DNA of 30,342 nucleotides. It comes from UBA1535 sp002323775 (GTDB lineage: Bacteria > Bacillota > Clostridia > Tissierellales > Sedimentibacteraceae). The notes under the pieces were generated by a model. The model searched no databases. It was given only the letters and a program-made list of their open reading frames with translations, and was not told the DNA's origin. How positions within the stretch are numbered: position 1 is the stretch's first letter; every line of letters begins with the position of its first letter. Below, in pieces: positions 1 through 6,963 of the stretch. Location of the stretch: positions 1-30,342 of the forward strand of contig DAMAHZ010000034.1 in NCBI GenBank assembly GCA_031993545.1. Direction: 5' to 3'. The position numbers and the translations under genes were made by a program.

Positions 1-1
1 G

Positions 2-787
2 AATTATCACAAATATGACGGATTTGTAATGACTCACGGAACGGATACAATGGCATATACATCAGCCGCATTGTCATATCTTATGCAGAATATAGATAAA
101 CCTATTATTATAACAGGCTCACAACAGCCTATGCAAGATGTGGTGACAGACGCTAAAAAGAATTTAGTTGATAGCTTCAGATACGCAGTTGAGAATAATG
201 TAAAGGGAATATTTATTGTATTTGATGGAAAAGCTATAATAGGAACAAGAGCAAGAAAATATCGTACTAAAAGCTACAGCGCATTTGAAAGTGTTAATTT
301 TCCGTATGCTGCATATATAGATAATTATAAAATTACAAGGTTTACTAAGCCTGAAAATACTAGGGAAGAAGTTAAATACTACGAGGAAGTTTACCCAAGT
401 ATATTTTTACTAAAGCTTGTGCCGGGTATGGAGCCTGATGTTCTTGATTATATAGGTGAAAAATACGAAGGTATAGTTATAGAAAGCTATGGTGTTGGAG
501 GAATTCCATTTAATGATAAAAGAGATTTCTTGAGTAAGCTAGGAAATCTTACAAGTAAAGGTAAGATAGTTATTATTACAACACAGGTTGCTTTAGAAGG
601 CAGCGACATGGGAATATATGAGGTTGGAATGAAAGCACTGAAAAACTATTCTGTACTTCAAGCCCATGATATGACTGTTGAAGCAGCAGTTACAAAGCTT
701 ATGTGGATTTTGGCACAAACAAAGAACTTTAATGAAGTAAAAGAGATGTTTTATACAAAAATTAATAATGATATTCTTATATCGTAA
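2..787 (+). CDS. ansA: Type I L-asparaginase, 3' part (5' end outside window)
   Basis: Hydrolyses L-asparagine to aspartate and ammonia, most likely in the cytoplasm, since the type I enzymes lack a signal peptide. The frame is open from the window edge: codons 2-28 read NYHKYDGFV and run straight into MTHGTDTM, so the ATG at 29 is internal and the real start lies upstream. The THGTDT motif carries the second catalytic Thr-Asp pair of the asparaginase/glutaminase family; ITGSQQPM and the GVGGIP segment near the middle are also typical of type I enzymes. The first catalytic threonine (N-terminal TGGTI motif) is not visible because of the truncation. A strong hairpin follows the stop codon, so this is the last gene of its unit. 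The family call is firm; the preference for asparagine over glutamine is inferred. Confidence 0.9.
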   Translation, partial: NYHKYDGFVMTHGTDTMAYTSAALSYLMQNIDKPIIITGSQQPMQDVVTDAKKNLVDSFRYAVENNVKGIFIVFDGKAIIGTRARKYRTKSYSAFESVNFPYAAYIDNYKITRFTKPENTREEVKYYEEVYPSIFLLKLVPGMEPDVLDYIGEKYEGIVIESYGVGGIPFNDKRDFLSKLGNLTSKGKIVIITTQVALEGSDMGIYEVGMKALKNYSVLQAHDMTVEAAVTKLMWILAQTKNFNEVKEMFYTKINNDILIS

Positions 788-819
788 TGTTAAGTCCTTA
801 GTTATATAATAGTACATAG

Positions 820-862
820 ATAATGTCATAGCTTCAAGTTTTGTTTGGAGCTATGACATTAT
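820..862 (+). terminator. Rho-independent terminator after asparaginase
   Basis: A perfect 14-bp stem (ataatgtcatagct / agctatgacattat) closes a 15-nt loop and is followed by a short T-rich stretch (ttctc). It lies 32 nt after the asparaginase stop and just before the RBS of the PHP gene, so it separates two units. Confidence 0.7.
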
Positions 863-901
863 TTCTCAAATAAAACAGCACAAGGAGGTAGCTAAAATAC
901 T

Positions 902-1720
902 ATGTTAAAAACAGATTTGCATATGCACACTAATGTTTCAGACGGAACTTGGGATGTTTATGAGCTTAAAGACAAACTTAAAGAAAATAAAATAAAGATA
1001 TTTTCTGTAACAGATCATGATGATATTGAAAATTCCGAAGCAATGTCAAGTATATTAAAACCATCAGATGATTTTGTATTTATAAAAGGTGTGGAGCTTA
1101 CAACAACTTATAATGATAAAGAATATCATCTTACAATGTACAATTATGACAGTAAAAATAAAGAGCTAATTGAATTTTTGGATTGGACTAAATATTTGCG
1201 TCTTGATTATAACGATAAATTTATACATTATATGTCAAAATTACATGAAAGCATTACATTTAAAGATTTCTTAGAATACAAGGAAGACCGCAAGAGAGGT
1301 GGTTGGAAATCTTCGAATTATTTGATAGATAAAAAAATTCACAAGGATATGGCAGAGCATTTTGAAGATATAAAAAAATCAGGCTTGACAATAACATTTA
1401 AGTCACCGGAGGAAGTAATAAAAACTTGCAAAAAAAGCGGAGGATATATTTTTTTAGCACATCCGTCATATCATTACAGACAAACCGTTATGCCTATGGA
1501 AGAACTAAAAATGTGGTTAGAACATGGAATTGATGGAATAGAGTGCATAACTCCATACAATGATGAGAAACAATCGGAATACTACAAAGAATTCTGCAAC
1601 AAAAACAATCTAATGATTTCAGGTGGCTCAGACTGCCACGGAGAATTTATACCAGCAAGAAAGCTAGGAGTTCCAAATATAAATTTAAGCGATTTGAAAA
1701 TAGATAAATTACTAAAATAG
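902..1720 (+). CDS. PHP-domain metal-dependent phosphoesterase
   Basis: A 272-residue PHP-fold protein, probably a Mn/Fe/Zn-dependent phosphoesterase or nuclease of the YciV/TrpH type (that group includes 5'-3' exoribonucleases and 3',5'-nucleoside bisphosphate phosphatases). All metal-ligand motifs are present: H7-x-H9 with D14 in LHMHTNVSDG, D38-H39-D40 in TDHDD, E65 in GVELTT, H76, H187 in AHPSYH, and D244-x-H246 in GGSDCHG. There is no signal peptide or membrane segment. The start follows AAGGAGGT (882-889) at good spacing. It stands alone between a terminator and a 124-nt gap, so context gives no substrate. The fold assignment is firm; the reaction is inferred from the family. A histidinol-phosphatase role is possible but less likely without his genes nearby. 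Confidence 0.85.
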   Translation: MLKTDLHMHTNVSDGTWDVYELKDKLKENKIKIFSVTDHDDIENSEAMSSILKPSDDFVFIKGVELTTTYNDKEYHLTMYNYDSKNKELIEFLDWTKYLRLDYNDKFIHYMSKLHESITFKDFLEYKEDRKRGGWKSSNYLIDKKIHKDMAEHFEDIKKSGLTITFKSPEEVIKTCKKSGGYIFLAHPSYHYRQTVMPMEELKMWLEHGIDGIECITPYNDEKQSEYYKEFCNKNNLMISGGSDCHGEFIPARKLGVPNINLSDLKIDKLLK

Positions 1721-1844
1721 AAGAACAATTTAATTGCTGGGTAATTTTAAGCACGAATTTAGAATGTAAGATATACAATTGGATTTATTGCTTCTGATTA
1801 TGAAAAAATAAATAATACGTGAAAATAAAAAAGAGGTTTATAAG

Positions 1845-2456
1845 ATGGAAGATTTTAAAATTGACTCAATAATATCATTTGGTGGATACAACTGGCGTGT
1901 ACTTGACACACAAAACAACTCAGCTTTGATTATAACTGAGGATATTATAGAACAACGTTCTTACCATGACGCCTATAAAGATATAACATGGGCTGACTGC
2001 TCATTAAGAAAATATCTTAATGGTGAATTTTATAATAAATTTACCGAAGCAGATAAATTAAGAATAATTCCTGTAATAAATAAAAATCCGGACAATGAGT
2101 GGTATGGAGCAAAAGGCGGAGAAGATACAAAGGACAGTGTATTTTTGTTAAGCACTGAGGAAGTGTGCAAATATTTCGGTGATAGCAGTTCAAAACTGCA
2201 AAACAAAGGAAAAAATCAAAGATATTGGTTTGAAAGAAAAGATGAAAACAACATCAAGAGATTAGCAAAACTTCAGGGTAAAGAATGGTGTTGGTGGTGG
2301 TGGCTTCGCTCGCCCGGCCGTGTTAATGTAAAAGCCGTGTACATCTTCGGGACTGACGGTAATATAGGTATCCAAGGCAACAATATATTGAAAGGCAACA
2401 TCAGCGATGGAAAATGTACAGGCGGCGTTCGTCCTGCGTTGTGGCTGAAACTGTAA
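1845..2456 (+). CDS. DUF6273-type protein of unknown function with Trp-rich, GC-rich C-terminus
   Basis: A 203-residue protein without signal peptide. The N-terminal GGYNWRVLD (13-21), WADCSLRKYLNGEFYNKF (49-66) and the C-terminal WWWWLRSPG (150-158) plus GVRPALWL (194-201) match what I know as the DUF6273 family, common in Firmicutes and found alone or appended to other proteins. No enzymatic motif is visible. The gene changes composition: the last about 175 nt are close to 49% G+C, against about 32-37% in the earlier lines of the same gene. That tail encodes the WCWWWWLRSPG segment, a run of Gly/Asn-rich residues and the GVRPALWL end. The TGG run at 2286-2301 encodes W148 and W150-W153 around one Cys. 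The role is unknown. A C-type-lectin-like fold for this tail is my inference from its resemblance to variable proteins of diversity-generating retroelements; no reverse transcriptase is in view. Confidence 0.75.
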   Translation: MEDFKIDSIISFGGYNWRVLDTQNNSALIITEDIIEQRSYHDAYKDITWADCSLRKYLNGEFYNKFTEADKLRIIPVINKNPDNEWYGAKGGEDTKDSVFLLSTEEVCKYFGDSSSKLQNKGKNQRYWFERKDENNIKRLAKLQGKEWCWWWWLRSPGRVNVKAVYIFGTDGNIGIQGNNILKGNISDGKCTGGVRPALWLKL

Positions 2457-2506
2457 TCATAATAATACCTAATAAGCATTTAATCTCTCTATTTATACAC
2501 AAATAA

Positions 2507-2528
2507 ACTATATTAATATTAATATAGT
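2507..2528. repeat. Perfect 22-bp palindrome without spacer
   Basis: The half actatattaat is followed at once by its exact reverse complement attaatatagt. It lies 50 nt after the DUF6273 stop and 20 nt upstream of the ribU -35 box. With no loop it is a poor RNA terminator and more like a dimeric protein-binding site, but chance in AT-rich DNA is possible. Confidence 0.5.
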
Positions 2529-2548
2529 CAAAATAAAAAAATTCTTTC

Positions 2549-2576
2549 TTTACAAAAAAACTTTTTGTGGTATAAT
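2549..2576 (+). promoter_or_regulatory. Promoter of riboswitch-ribU unit
   Basis: TTTACA (2549-2554), 16-bp spacer, TATAAT (2571-2576). The expected start point near 2583 falls just before the first base of the FMN aptamer, as usual for a riboswitch leader. Confidence 0.8.
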
Positions 2577-2585
2577 AGTAGAGTA

Positions 2586-2697
2586 ATGTCTTCAGGGCAG
2601 GGTGAAATCCCCTACCGGCAGTTATAGTCTGCGAGCCGAAAGGTTGAATTGGTGAGATTCCAATACCGACAGTATAGTCTGGATGGTAGAAGATTAC
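2586..2697 (+). promoter_or_regulatory. FMN riboswitch (RFN element)
   Basis: The conserved RFN blocks occur in order: TCTTCAGGGCAGGGTG, CCCCTACCGGCAGT, GCGAGCC, TTGGTGAGATTCCAA, ACCGACAGTATAGTCTGG and the closing GAAGAT that pairs with the opening TCTTC to form P1. FMN binding in this class represses riboflavin synthesis or uptake genes. Downstream there is a possible alternative hairpin (ctcgtgta 2711-2718 / tacatgag 2730-2737) and then an intrinsic terminator, so transcription attenuation is the likely mechanism. Confidence 0.95.
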
Positions 2698-2759
2698 TAG
2701 TTCGCATATGCTCGTGTATAACCCCCTTGTACATGAGTTGTGCCAATTCTATCGAAATG

Positions 2760-2786
2760 AAGCCTCTGAGGATCTCGGAGGTTTTT
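2760..2786 (+). terminator. Riboswitch-controlled terminator (expression platform)
   Basis: The stem cctctgag (2763-2770) / ctcggagg (2774-2781) has one G-U pair and a 3-nt loop, followed by TTTTT (2782-2786). It sits between the FMN aptamer and the ribU start, where ligand-bound aptamer would favour its formation. About 95 nt remain to the ribU ATG. Confidence 0.8.
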
Positions 2787-2881
2787 ATATTATATAAAAT
2801 GTAAAATTTTCAAAAGATTTTTCATTAGAAAATAATATTATGTGCCTCTGAAATTCTTAAAAATTTGGAGGAATAGAAAGA

Positions 2882-3511
2882 ATGAAACAAGAATTAACAC
2901 AAAAAGATTTAAACACAAAGGGAAAAACAAGATTTAGTACAAAAACTATTGCAAAGATTGGAGTTTTAGGTGCTATAGCAGCGATTATTCATATTTTTGA
3001 TTTTGCTCTGCCTTTTGCACCAAACTTCTATAAGTTGGATTTTAGTGAGATACCAGTTTTATTAGGAGCTTTCTCATTAGGACCAGTAGCTGGGGTAGTT
3101 ATTGAGCTTGTAAAAGTTTTATTAAAACTTATTTTAAAAGGAACTACAACAGCTATTGTTGGAGATTTCGGCAATTTTTTAGTAGGTTGTGCATTAATTT
3201 TACCAGCAGCAATAATTTATACGAAAAATAAAAGCTTTAAAAGCGCTATAATTGGTCTGATAGTTGGAACAATTTCATTAGCAATAGTCGGAGCTTTAAT
3301 GAATTATTTCATTTTAATACCGTTTTATGCGAGTACTGGTTTTCCATTAGATAAGATTATTGGTATGGGAAATGCGGTAAACAAGAATATAGTTAGTTTA
3401 TGGACCTTAGTTTTATATGCAGTAGTGCCATTTAATATAGTAAAAGGCACATTGGTTTCTATAATCACAATGTTGGTTTACAAAAGATTATCACCATTAC
3501 TGCATAGATAA
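2882..3511 (+). CDS. ribU: Riboflavin ECF transporter S component RibU
   Basis: The membrane substrate-binding (S) component that captures riboflavin and couples to the shared EcfT/EcfA energising module, which is not in the window. The 209-residue product has about six hydrophobic segments and the RibU signature around residues 41-71 (LPFAPNFYKLDFSEIPVLL followed by GAFSLGP). The G93-GDFGNFLVG segment region also fits the family. A lysine-rich N-terminal tail of about 22 residues precedes the first membrane helix. The start is supported by ggagg about 10 nt upstream. Placement directly behind an FMN riboswitch is independent evidence for riboflavin transport. ispA follows 20 nt after the stop with its own RBS, so the two are probably co-transcribed and ispA would share the FMN control. 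Confidence 0.93.
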   Translation: MKQELTQKDLNTKGKTRFSTKTIAKIGVLGAIAAIIHIFDFALPFAPNFYKLDFSEIPVLLGAFSLGPVAGVVIELVKVLLKLILKGTTTAIVGDFGNFLVGCALILPAAIIYTKNKSFKSAIIGLIVGTISLAIVGALMNYFILIPFYASTGFPLDKIIGMGNAVNKNIVSLWTLVLYAVVPFNIVKGTLVSIITMLVYKRLSPLLHR

Positions 3512-3531
3512 TCATACATGGAGGAAATAAA

Positions 3532-4422
3532 ATGAATTTTGAATTATGGTTAGATGACAAAGTAAAAATTGTAGAAAAGGCACTAAGTGATAACTTTATA
3601 AGAAAACAGGGCAGAGAACAGCAAATATATGATGCCATGGAATATAGCCTATTCGCAGGAGGAAAAAGACTGCGACCGGTTATAATGCTTGGTGTAAATG
3701 AAGTTTTTAGTAATGCTTATCAAACTGTACTTCCTTTTGCCTGTGCAATAGAAATGATTCATACATATTCCTTGATACACGACGATTTGCCGGCGATGGA
3801 TGATGATGATTTCAGGAGAGGAAAGCCGTCTAATCATAAAAAATTCGGCGAAGCAATTGCCATACTTGCAGGTGATGGACTATTAAACATGGCTTTTGAG
3901 GTAATGCTAAGAGAAAGCTTAAAACTGGATGTAGATAAAGGTTTATTGCTTAAAGCAATAGATATAGTAGCCGAGTCATCAGGAACAAAAGGCATGATTG
4001 GCGGACAGGTTGTTGATATGTTCTGCGAAGAAAGCATTAAGGATGTATCCGATTTAGAATATCTTCACAGACATAAAACCGGAGCTATAATAAAGTCAAG
4101 TGCAATAGTTGGAGGACTTTTAGGAGGAGCTTCAGAGGGGGAACTAAAGAGCATAGAAAAATTTGCAGATAATATAGGATTAGCCTTTCAAATACAAGAT
4201 GATATATTAGACGTTGAAGGAAATGAGCAAAAACTTGGCAAACCTATAGGAAGCGACAAAGACAACAACAAAAAGACTTACGTTTCGATGCTGGGTTTAA
4301 ATGAATCAAAAAAATTACAAGAAAAATTGACAAACGAAGCAATTCAAGCATTAAGTACATTTGGTGAAAAAGCAAATATGTTAATTGAATTGTGTAAATA
4401 TCTATTAGTAAGAGAAAATTAA
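3532..4422 (+). CDS. ispA: Farnesyl-type polyprenyl diphosphate synthase
   Basis: Condenses dimethylallyl/geranyl diphosphate with isopentenyl diphosphate to make farnesyl (possibly geranylgeranyl) diphosphate for undecaprenol and quinone precursors. The 296-residue cytosolic enzyme has GGKRLRP (43-49), the first Asp-rich motif D84-D85-x4-D90 with the two-residue insertion typical of bacterial type II farnesyl synthases and Tyr79 five residues before it, GGQVVDM (157-163), and the second Asp-rich motif D223-D224-x2-D227. The start follows ggaggaaataaa. In many clostridia ispA lies with xseAB and dxs; here it instead follows ribU, so its grouping with riboflavin uptake is unusual. A bidirectional terminator closes the unit. 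Chain length is inferred, not proven. Confidence 0.92.
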   Translation: MNFELWLDDKVKIVEKALSDNFIRKQGREQQIYDAMEYSLFAGGKRLRPVIMLGVNEVFSNAYQTVLPFACAIEMIHTYSLIHDDLPAMDDDDFRRGKPSNHKKFGEAIAILAGDGLLNMAFEVMLRESLKLDVDKGLLLKAIDIVAESSGTKGMIGGQVVDMFCEESIKDVSDLEYLHRHKTGAIIKSSAIVGGLLGGASEGELKSIEKFADNIGLAFQIQDDILDVEGNEQKLGKPIGSDKDNNKKTYVSMLGLNESKKLQEKLTNEAIQALSTFGEKANMLIELCKYLLVREN

Positions 4423-4426
4423 AATA

Positions 4427-4512
4427 AAAAAACGGTTGTTGCGTCTATAGCCATCTTTACCTTCCTTGTAAAAATCAAGGTAAAGATGGCTAAGAAGCAG
4501 TAACCGTTTTTT
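4427..4512. terminator. Bidirectional terminator between ispA and maoC
   Basis: Two nested stems: outer aaaaaacggtt (4427-4437) / aaccgtttttt (4502-4512), and an inner perfect 15-bp stem agccatctttacctt (4449-4463) / aaggtaaagatggct (4477-4491). A-runs on the left and T-runs on the right make it work in both directions for the two convergent genes. The right end overlaps the maoC stop region. Confidence 0.85.
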
Positions 4513-4927
4513 ACTTAGTAGGCATCAATTTAGCAAATCCCTTTATAACAACATCCCCGTTTTGGTTAGTAGCAATAGTCTCAAGGACAACACGATTTTT
4601 CTCAACATCAAGCTCAGTAACAGTAACTGTAGCTGTGATGGTATCTTCAAGATAAACAGGCTTTGTGAACTTTAATTCTTGTCCTGCATATATTGCACCC
4701 TCTCCGGGAAGCTGAGTTCCTAAAACTGTAGAAAACAAAGAAGCGACAAGCATACCATGTGCTATTCTATCCTTGAACAGAGTATTTTTTGCAAACTCCT
4801 TGTCAATGTGAACAGGATTAAAATCTCCAGTAATACCTGCGAACATTTTTACATCAAAATCCGTTATTGTCTTTGAAAATGAAGCTGAATCTCCTATCTT
4901 CATTTCATGTACTGTTTTACCTTTCAT
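4511..4927 (-). CDS. MaoC/PhaJ-like (R)-specific enoyl-CoA hydratase
   Basis: A 138-residue single-hotdog protein of the MaoC family, the size of PhaJ, which interconverts (R)-3-hydroxyacyl-CoA and trans-2-enoyl-CoA. The hydratase motif is intact: D35 and H40 in GDFNPVHID match the catalytic Asp/His pair of PhaJ, followed by the overhang segment AHGMLVASLFS. No signal peptide. It is transcribed away from the thiolase gene, whose promoter region it shares, and faces a TetR-type operator placed just downstream of its own predicted promoter, giving an unusually long leader of about 300 nt. With the NAD-type SDR across the divergent region it would supply crotonyl-CoA from acetoacetyl-CoA through the R isomer. 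The family is firm; (R)-crotonase activity is inferred from motif and neighbours. Thioesterase activity is unlikely because the hydratase motif is complete. Confidence 0.87.
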   Translation of the reverse strand: MKGKTVHEMKIGDSASFSKTITDFDVKMFAGITGDFNPVHIDKEFAKNTLFKDRIAHGMLVASLFSTVLGTQLPGEGAIYAGQELKFTKPVYLEDTITATVTVTELDVEKNRVVLETIATNQNGDVVIKGFAKLMPTK

Positions 4928-5212
4928 CTTTACACCTTTACCTTTCTTTTAATAAATATTATTATTTTGGATATAATATTTTTTATATTTTATACCATGC
5001 TTTAGACTTGTTGAAACATTGTTAATATCTCACACAACATATTCAGAAATTCATGCAAACTATTTATATTTAGTACTTTTAAAAAAGAATTTATAATTAT
5101 ATATTAATATTATATTCTAAAATTTATCTTTTAACAAGACCTAAATTGAATATTATTAATGTGTTTACTGAGTTTAACAATTGCATTTTTATGCAAAAAC
5201 TTTATAAATATA

Positions 5213-5236
5213 AAACACGAATCAGTATTCATGTTT
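5213..5236. promoter_or_regulatory. TetR-type operator, site A (maoC side)
   Basis: Inverted repeat of 10-nt arms aaacacgaat and attcatgttt around the 4-nt centre cagt (9 of 10 arm positions symmetric). It abuts the -10 box of the minus-strand maoC promoter and would cover its start point. It shares the GAATC-N3-(A/T)TTCAT core with sites B and C. Confidence 0.65.
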
Positions 5237-5265
5237 ATGTTAATATTTTATCATAAAAAAGTCAA
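5237..5265 (-). promoter_or_regulatory. Predicted maoC promoter
   Basis: On the minus strand TTGACT (5265-5260), 17-bp spacer, TAACAT (5242-5237). The -10 box is weak (4/6). It lies about 310 nt upstream of the maoC ATG; its position right against operator A is the main reason to believe it. Confidence 0.5.
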
Positions 5266-5358
5266 GAAATTTATTATAATAAAAATTTTTTAAATTATCA
5301 AAATATTGAAATTATAAATAATATATGAACAGAAAAACTAAAAATTTTAAAATAGCTA

Positions 5359-5387
5359 TTGACAAAAATTTTATTTTGATGTATCTT
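5359..5387 (+). promoter_or_regulatory. Predicted thiolase promoter
   Basis: Perfect TTGACA (5359-5364), 17-bp spacer, TATCTT (5382-5387). The -10 is imperfect (4/6). Operator B starts 7 bp after it, on the expected start point. Confidence 0.65.
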
Positions 5388-5394
5388 GAATATA

Positions 5395-5418
5395 AAAGAT
5401 GAATCACCATTCATATTA
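5395..5418. promoter_or_regulatory. TetR-type operator, site B (thiolase side)
   Basis: Arms aaagatgaat and attcatatta around centre cacc (8 of 10 positions symmetric; the inner ATGAAT/ATTCAT is perfect). It covers about +1 to +24 of the thiolase promoter, a classical repressor position. The TGAAT...ATTCA arms recall acyl-CoA-responsive TetR regulators such as Bacillus FadR. Confidence 0.7.
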
Positions 5419-5492
5419 TGCTTTCATATGTATATCCATAGAGTGAAAAAATCTTTAGTTTATCATAAACATTGGAAAGGAATGTGAGTTAT

Positions 5493-6701
5493 ATGAAAAA
5501 AGTATATGTAGTAGGAGCAAAAAGAACAGCTGTAGGTGCTTTTTTAGGAGCGTTGAAAAATACACAAGCTTCTGATATGGGTGCTGTAGTTGTAAAAGCT
5601 TTATTAGATGAAACAAATTTAAAACCTGAGCAGGTTGATGAGTTAATCTGCGGAAACATATTGAGTGCAGGCTTAGGACAGGGAGTAGGAAGACAAATAG
5701 CTGTAAAAAGTTCTATACCTGTTGAGAAATGTGCATACAGCTTAAATATGCTTTGCGGAAGCGGCATGAAGGCTGTCATGAACGGAGTTACAAGCATTCA
5801 AAACGGAGATAATGATATTATAGTAGCTGGTGGAGTTGAAAATATGAGCGCTGCACCTATGTTATTACCTAAAGAAGTAAGAACTGGAACTAAAATGGGA
5901 AACTTTAATGTTGTTGACCATATGATATATGATGCTTTGACAGATGCTTTTGACGGTATACATATGGGAGTAACCGCTGAAAATATTGCAACAAAGTATG
6001 GAATAACAAGAGAAGAACAAGATAACTTTGCTTACAATTCACAGCAAAAAGCTATTAAAGCAATAGATAATGGTCTATTCAAGGAAGAAATAGTGCCAAT
6101 TGAAGTAAAATTAGGAAAAGAAAACATTATGTTTGAACAAGATGAATATCCTAATCGTACTACGAATTTAGAAAAACTTGCTAAATTAAGACCAGCCTTT
6201 GCAAAAGATGGTACTGTTACTGCCGGTAATGCTTCCGGAATAAATGACGGAGCTTCATTTGTACTATTAGCAAGTGAAGAAGCTGTAAAGAAATACAACT
6301 TAAAACCAATAGCTGAGATTATTGGAACAGGTCAAGGCGGAGTTGATCCAAAAGTTATGGGATTAGGACCTACACCAGCTATAAGAGAAGCCTTAAAAAA
6401 AGCTGAGCTTAAACTTTCAGATATAGAGCTAGTTGAGTTAAACGAAGCATTCGCAGCTCAAAGCCTTGGAGTAATTAAAGAGCTTGTGGAAGAACATAAA
6501 ATAGATAAAGAAGAATTTATGAGTAAAACAAACGTAAACGGCGGTGCAATAGCACTTGGACACCCAGTTGGAGCAAGCGGAAACCGTATCATAGTAACAC
6601 TTCTTCATGAAATGAAAAGAAGAAAGCAAAAATACGGACTTGCGTCACTCTGCATCGGTGGAGGAATGGGAACAGCTGTTATCGTAAAAATGTGTGATTA
6701 A
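5493..6701 (+). CDS. thlA: Acetyl-CoA C-acetyltransferase (thiolase)
   Basis: Joins two acetyl-CoA into acetoacetyl-CoA, or cleaves the reverse way in beta-oxidation. The 402-residue product has the normal biosynthetic-thiolase length and catalytic set: C88 in NMLCGSGM (acyl-enzyme), H357 in GHPVGASG and C387 in CIGGGMGT; NEAF at 317-320 is also conserved. I chose the ATG at 5493 (MKKVYVVGAKRT), which begins exactly where thiolases begin; a TTG at 5472 would add seven residues over the RBS (GGAAAGG). First gene after promoter and operator B. A 262-nt gap with a hairpin separates it from the reductase, so downstream genes may have lower or separate transcription. Confidence 0.95.
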   Translation: MKKVYVVGAKRTAVGAFLGALKNTQASDMGAVVVKALLDETNLKPEQVDELICGNILSAGLGQGVGRQIAVKSSIPVEKCAYSLNMLCGSGMKAVMNGVTSIQNGDNDIIVAGGVENMSAAPMLLPKEVRTGTKMGNFNVVDHMIYDALTDAFDGIHMGVTAENIATKYGITREEQDNFAYNSQQKAIKAIDNGLFKEEIVPIEVKLGKENIMFEQDEYPNRTTNLEKLAKLRPAFAKDGTVTAGNASGINDGASFVLLASEEAVKKYNLKPIAEIIGTGQGGVDPKVMGLGPTPAIREALKKAELKLSDIELVELNEAFAAQSLGVIKELVEEHKIDKEEFMSKTNVNGGAIALGHPVGASGNRIIVTLLHEMKRRKQKYGLASLCIGGGMGTAVIVKMCD

Positions 6702-6785
6702 TACTACCTCCAAATTATAGGTATTAAATATTGTAAAGCTCGTAGCCGAAGCTAAAGCCAGCTATTATTTATAGCAAAGCTCCAT

Positions 6786-6830
6786 AAAATCAAATAAAAA
6801 TCTGCAAACTAAGGATTTTTATTTGATTTT
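6786..6830. terminator. AT-rich hairpin, partial terminator between thiolase and SDR genes
   Basis: Perfect 17-bp stem (aaaatcaaataaaaatc / gatttttatttgatttt) with an 11-nt loop; the 3' arm itself ends in TTTT. It lies in the 262-nt gap after the thiolase. A TATAAT at 6915-6920 follows but I see no good -35, so whether the SDR operon has its own promoter or depends on read-through is open. Confidence 0.55.
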
Positions 6831-6963
6831 AGATGGCTCAAGCATTACATAAAATGAACGGATAAAAAATATAAAAAATGGAAAATATTTAAGAAATCGT
6901 TAAACAATTAACTATATAATATATAATATTACCATAAAAAAAATAGAAAGGATTATGATTAAA

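Larger units (their letters stand above)
4928..5492. other. Divergent regulatory region maoC / thiolase
   Basis: A very AT-rich 565-nt gap with no convincing reading frame. It holds two outward-facing promoters and two related 24-bp inverted repeats (listed separately). The part at 4930-5200 would be the maoC leader; it has a small ttgcat/atgcaa hairpin near 5181-5196 but no RNA structure I recognise. Confidence 0.6.

Noticed and set aside
1845..2456. Complete diversity-generating retroelement
   Set aside because: Only the target-like protein tail is visible; no reverse transcriptase, accessory gene or template repeat exists in the window.
5036..5060. Further TetR operator near attcagaaattcatg
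   Set aside because: The two TGAAT-type half sites are in direct, not inverted, orientation.
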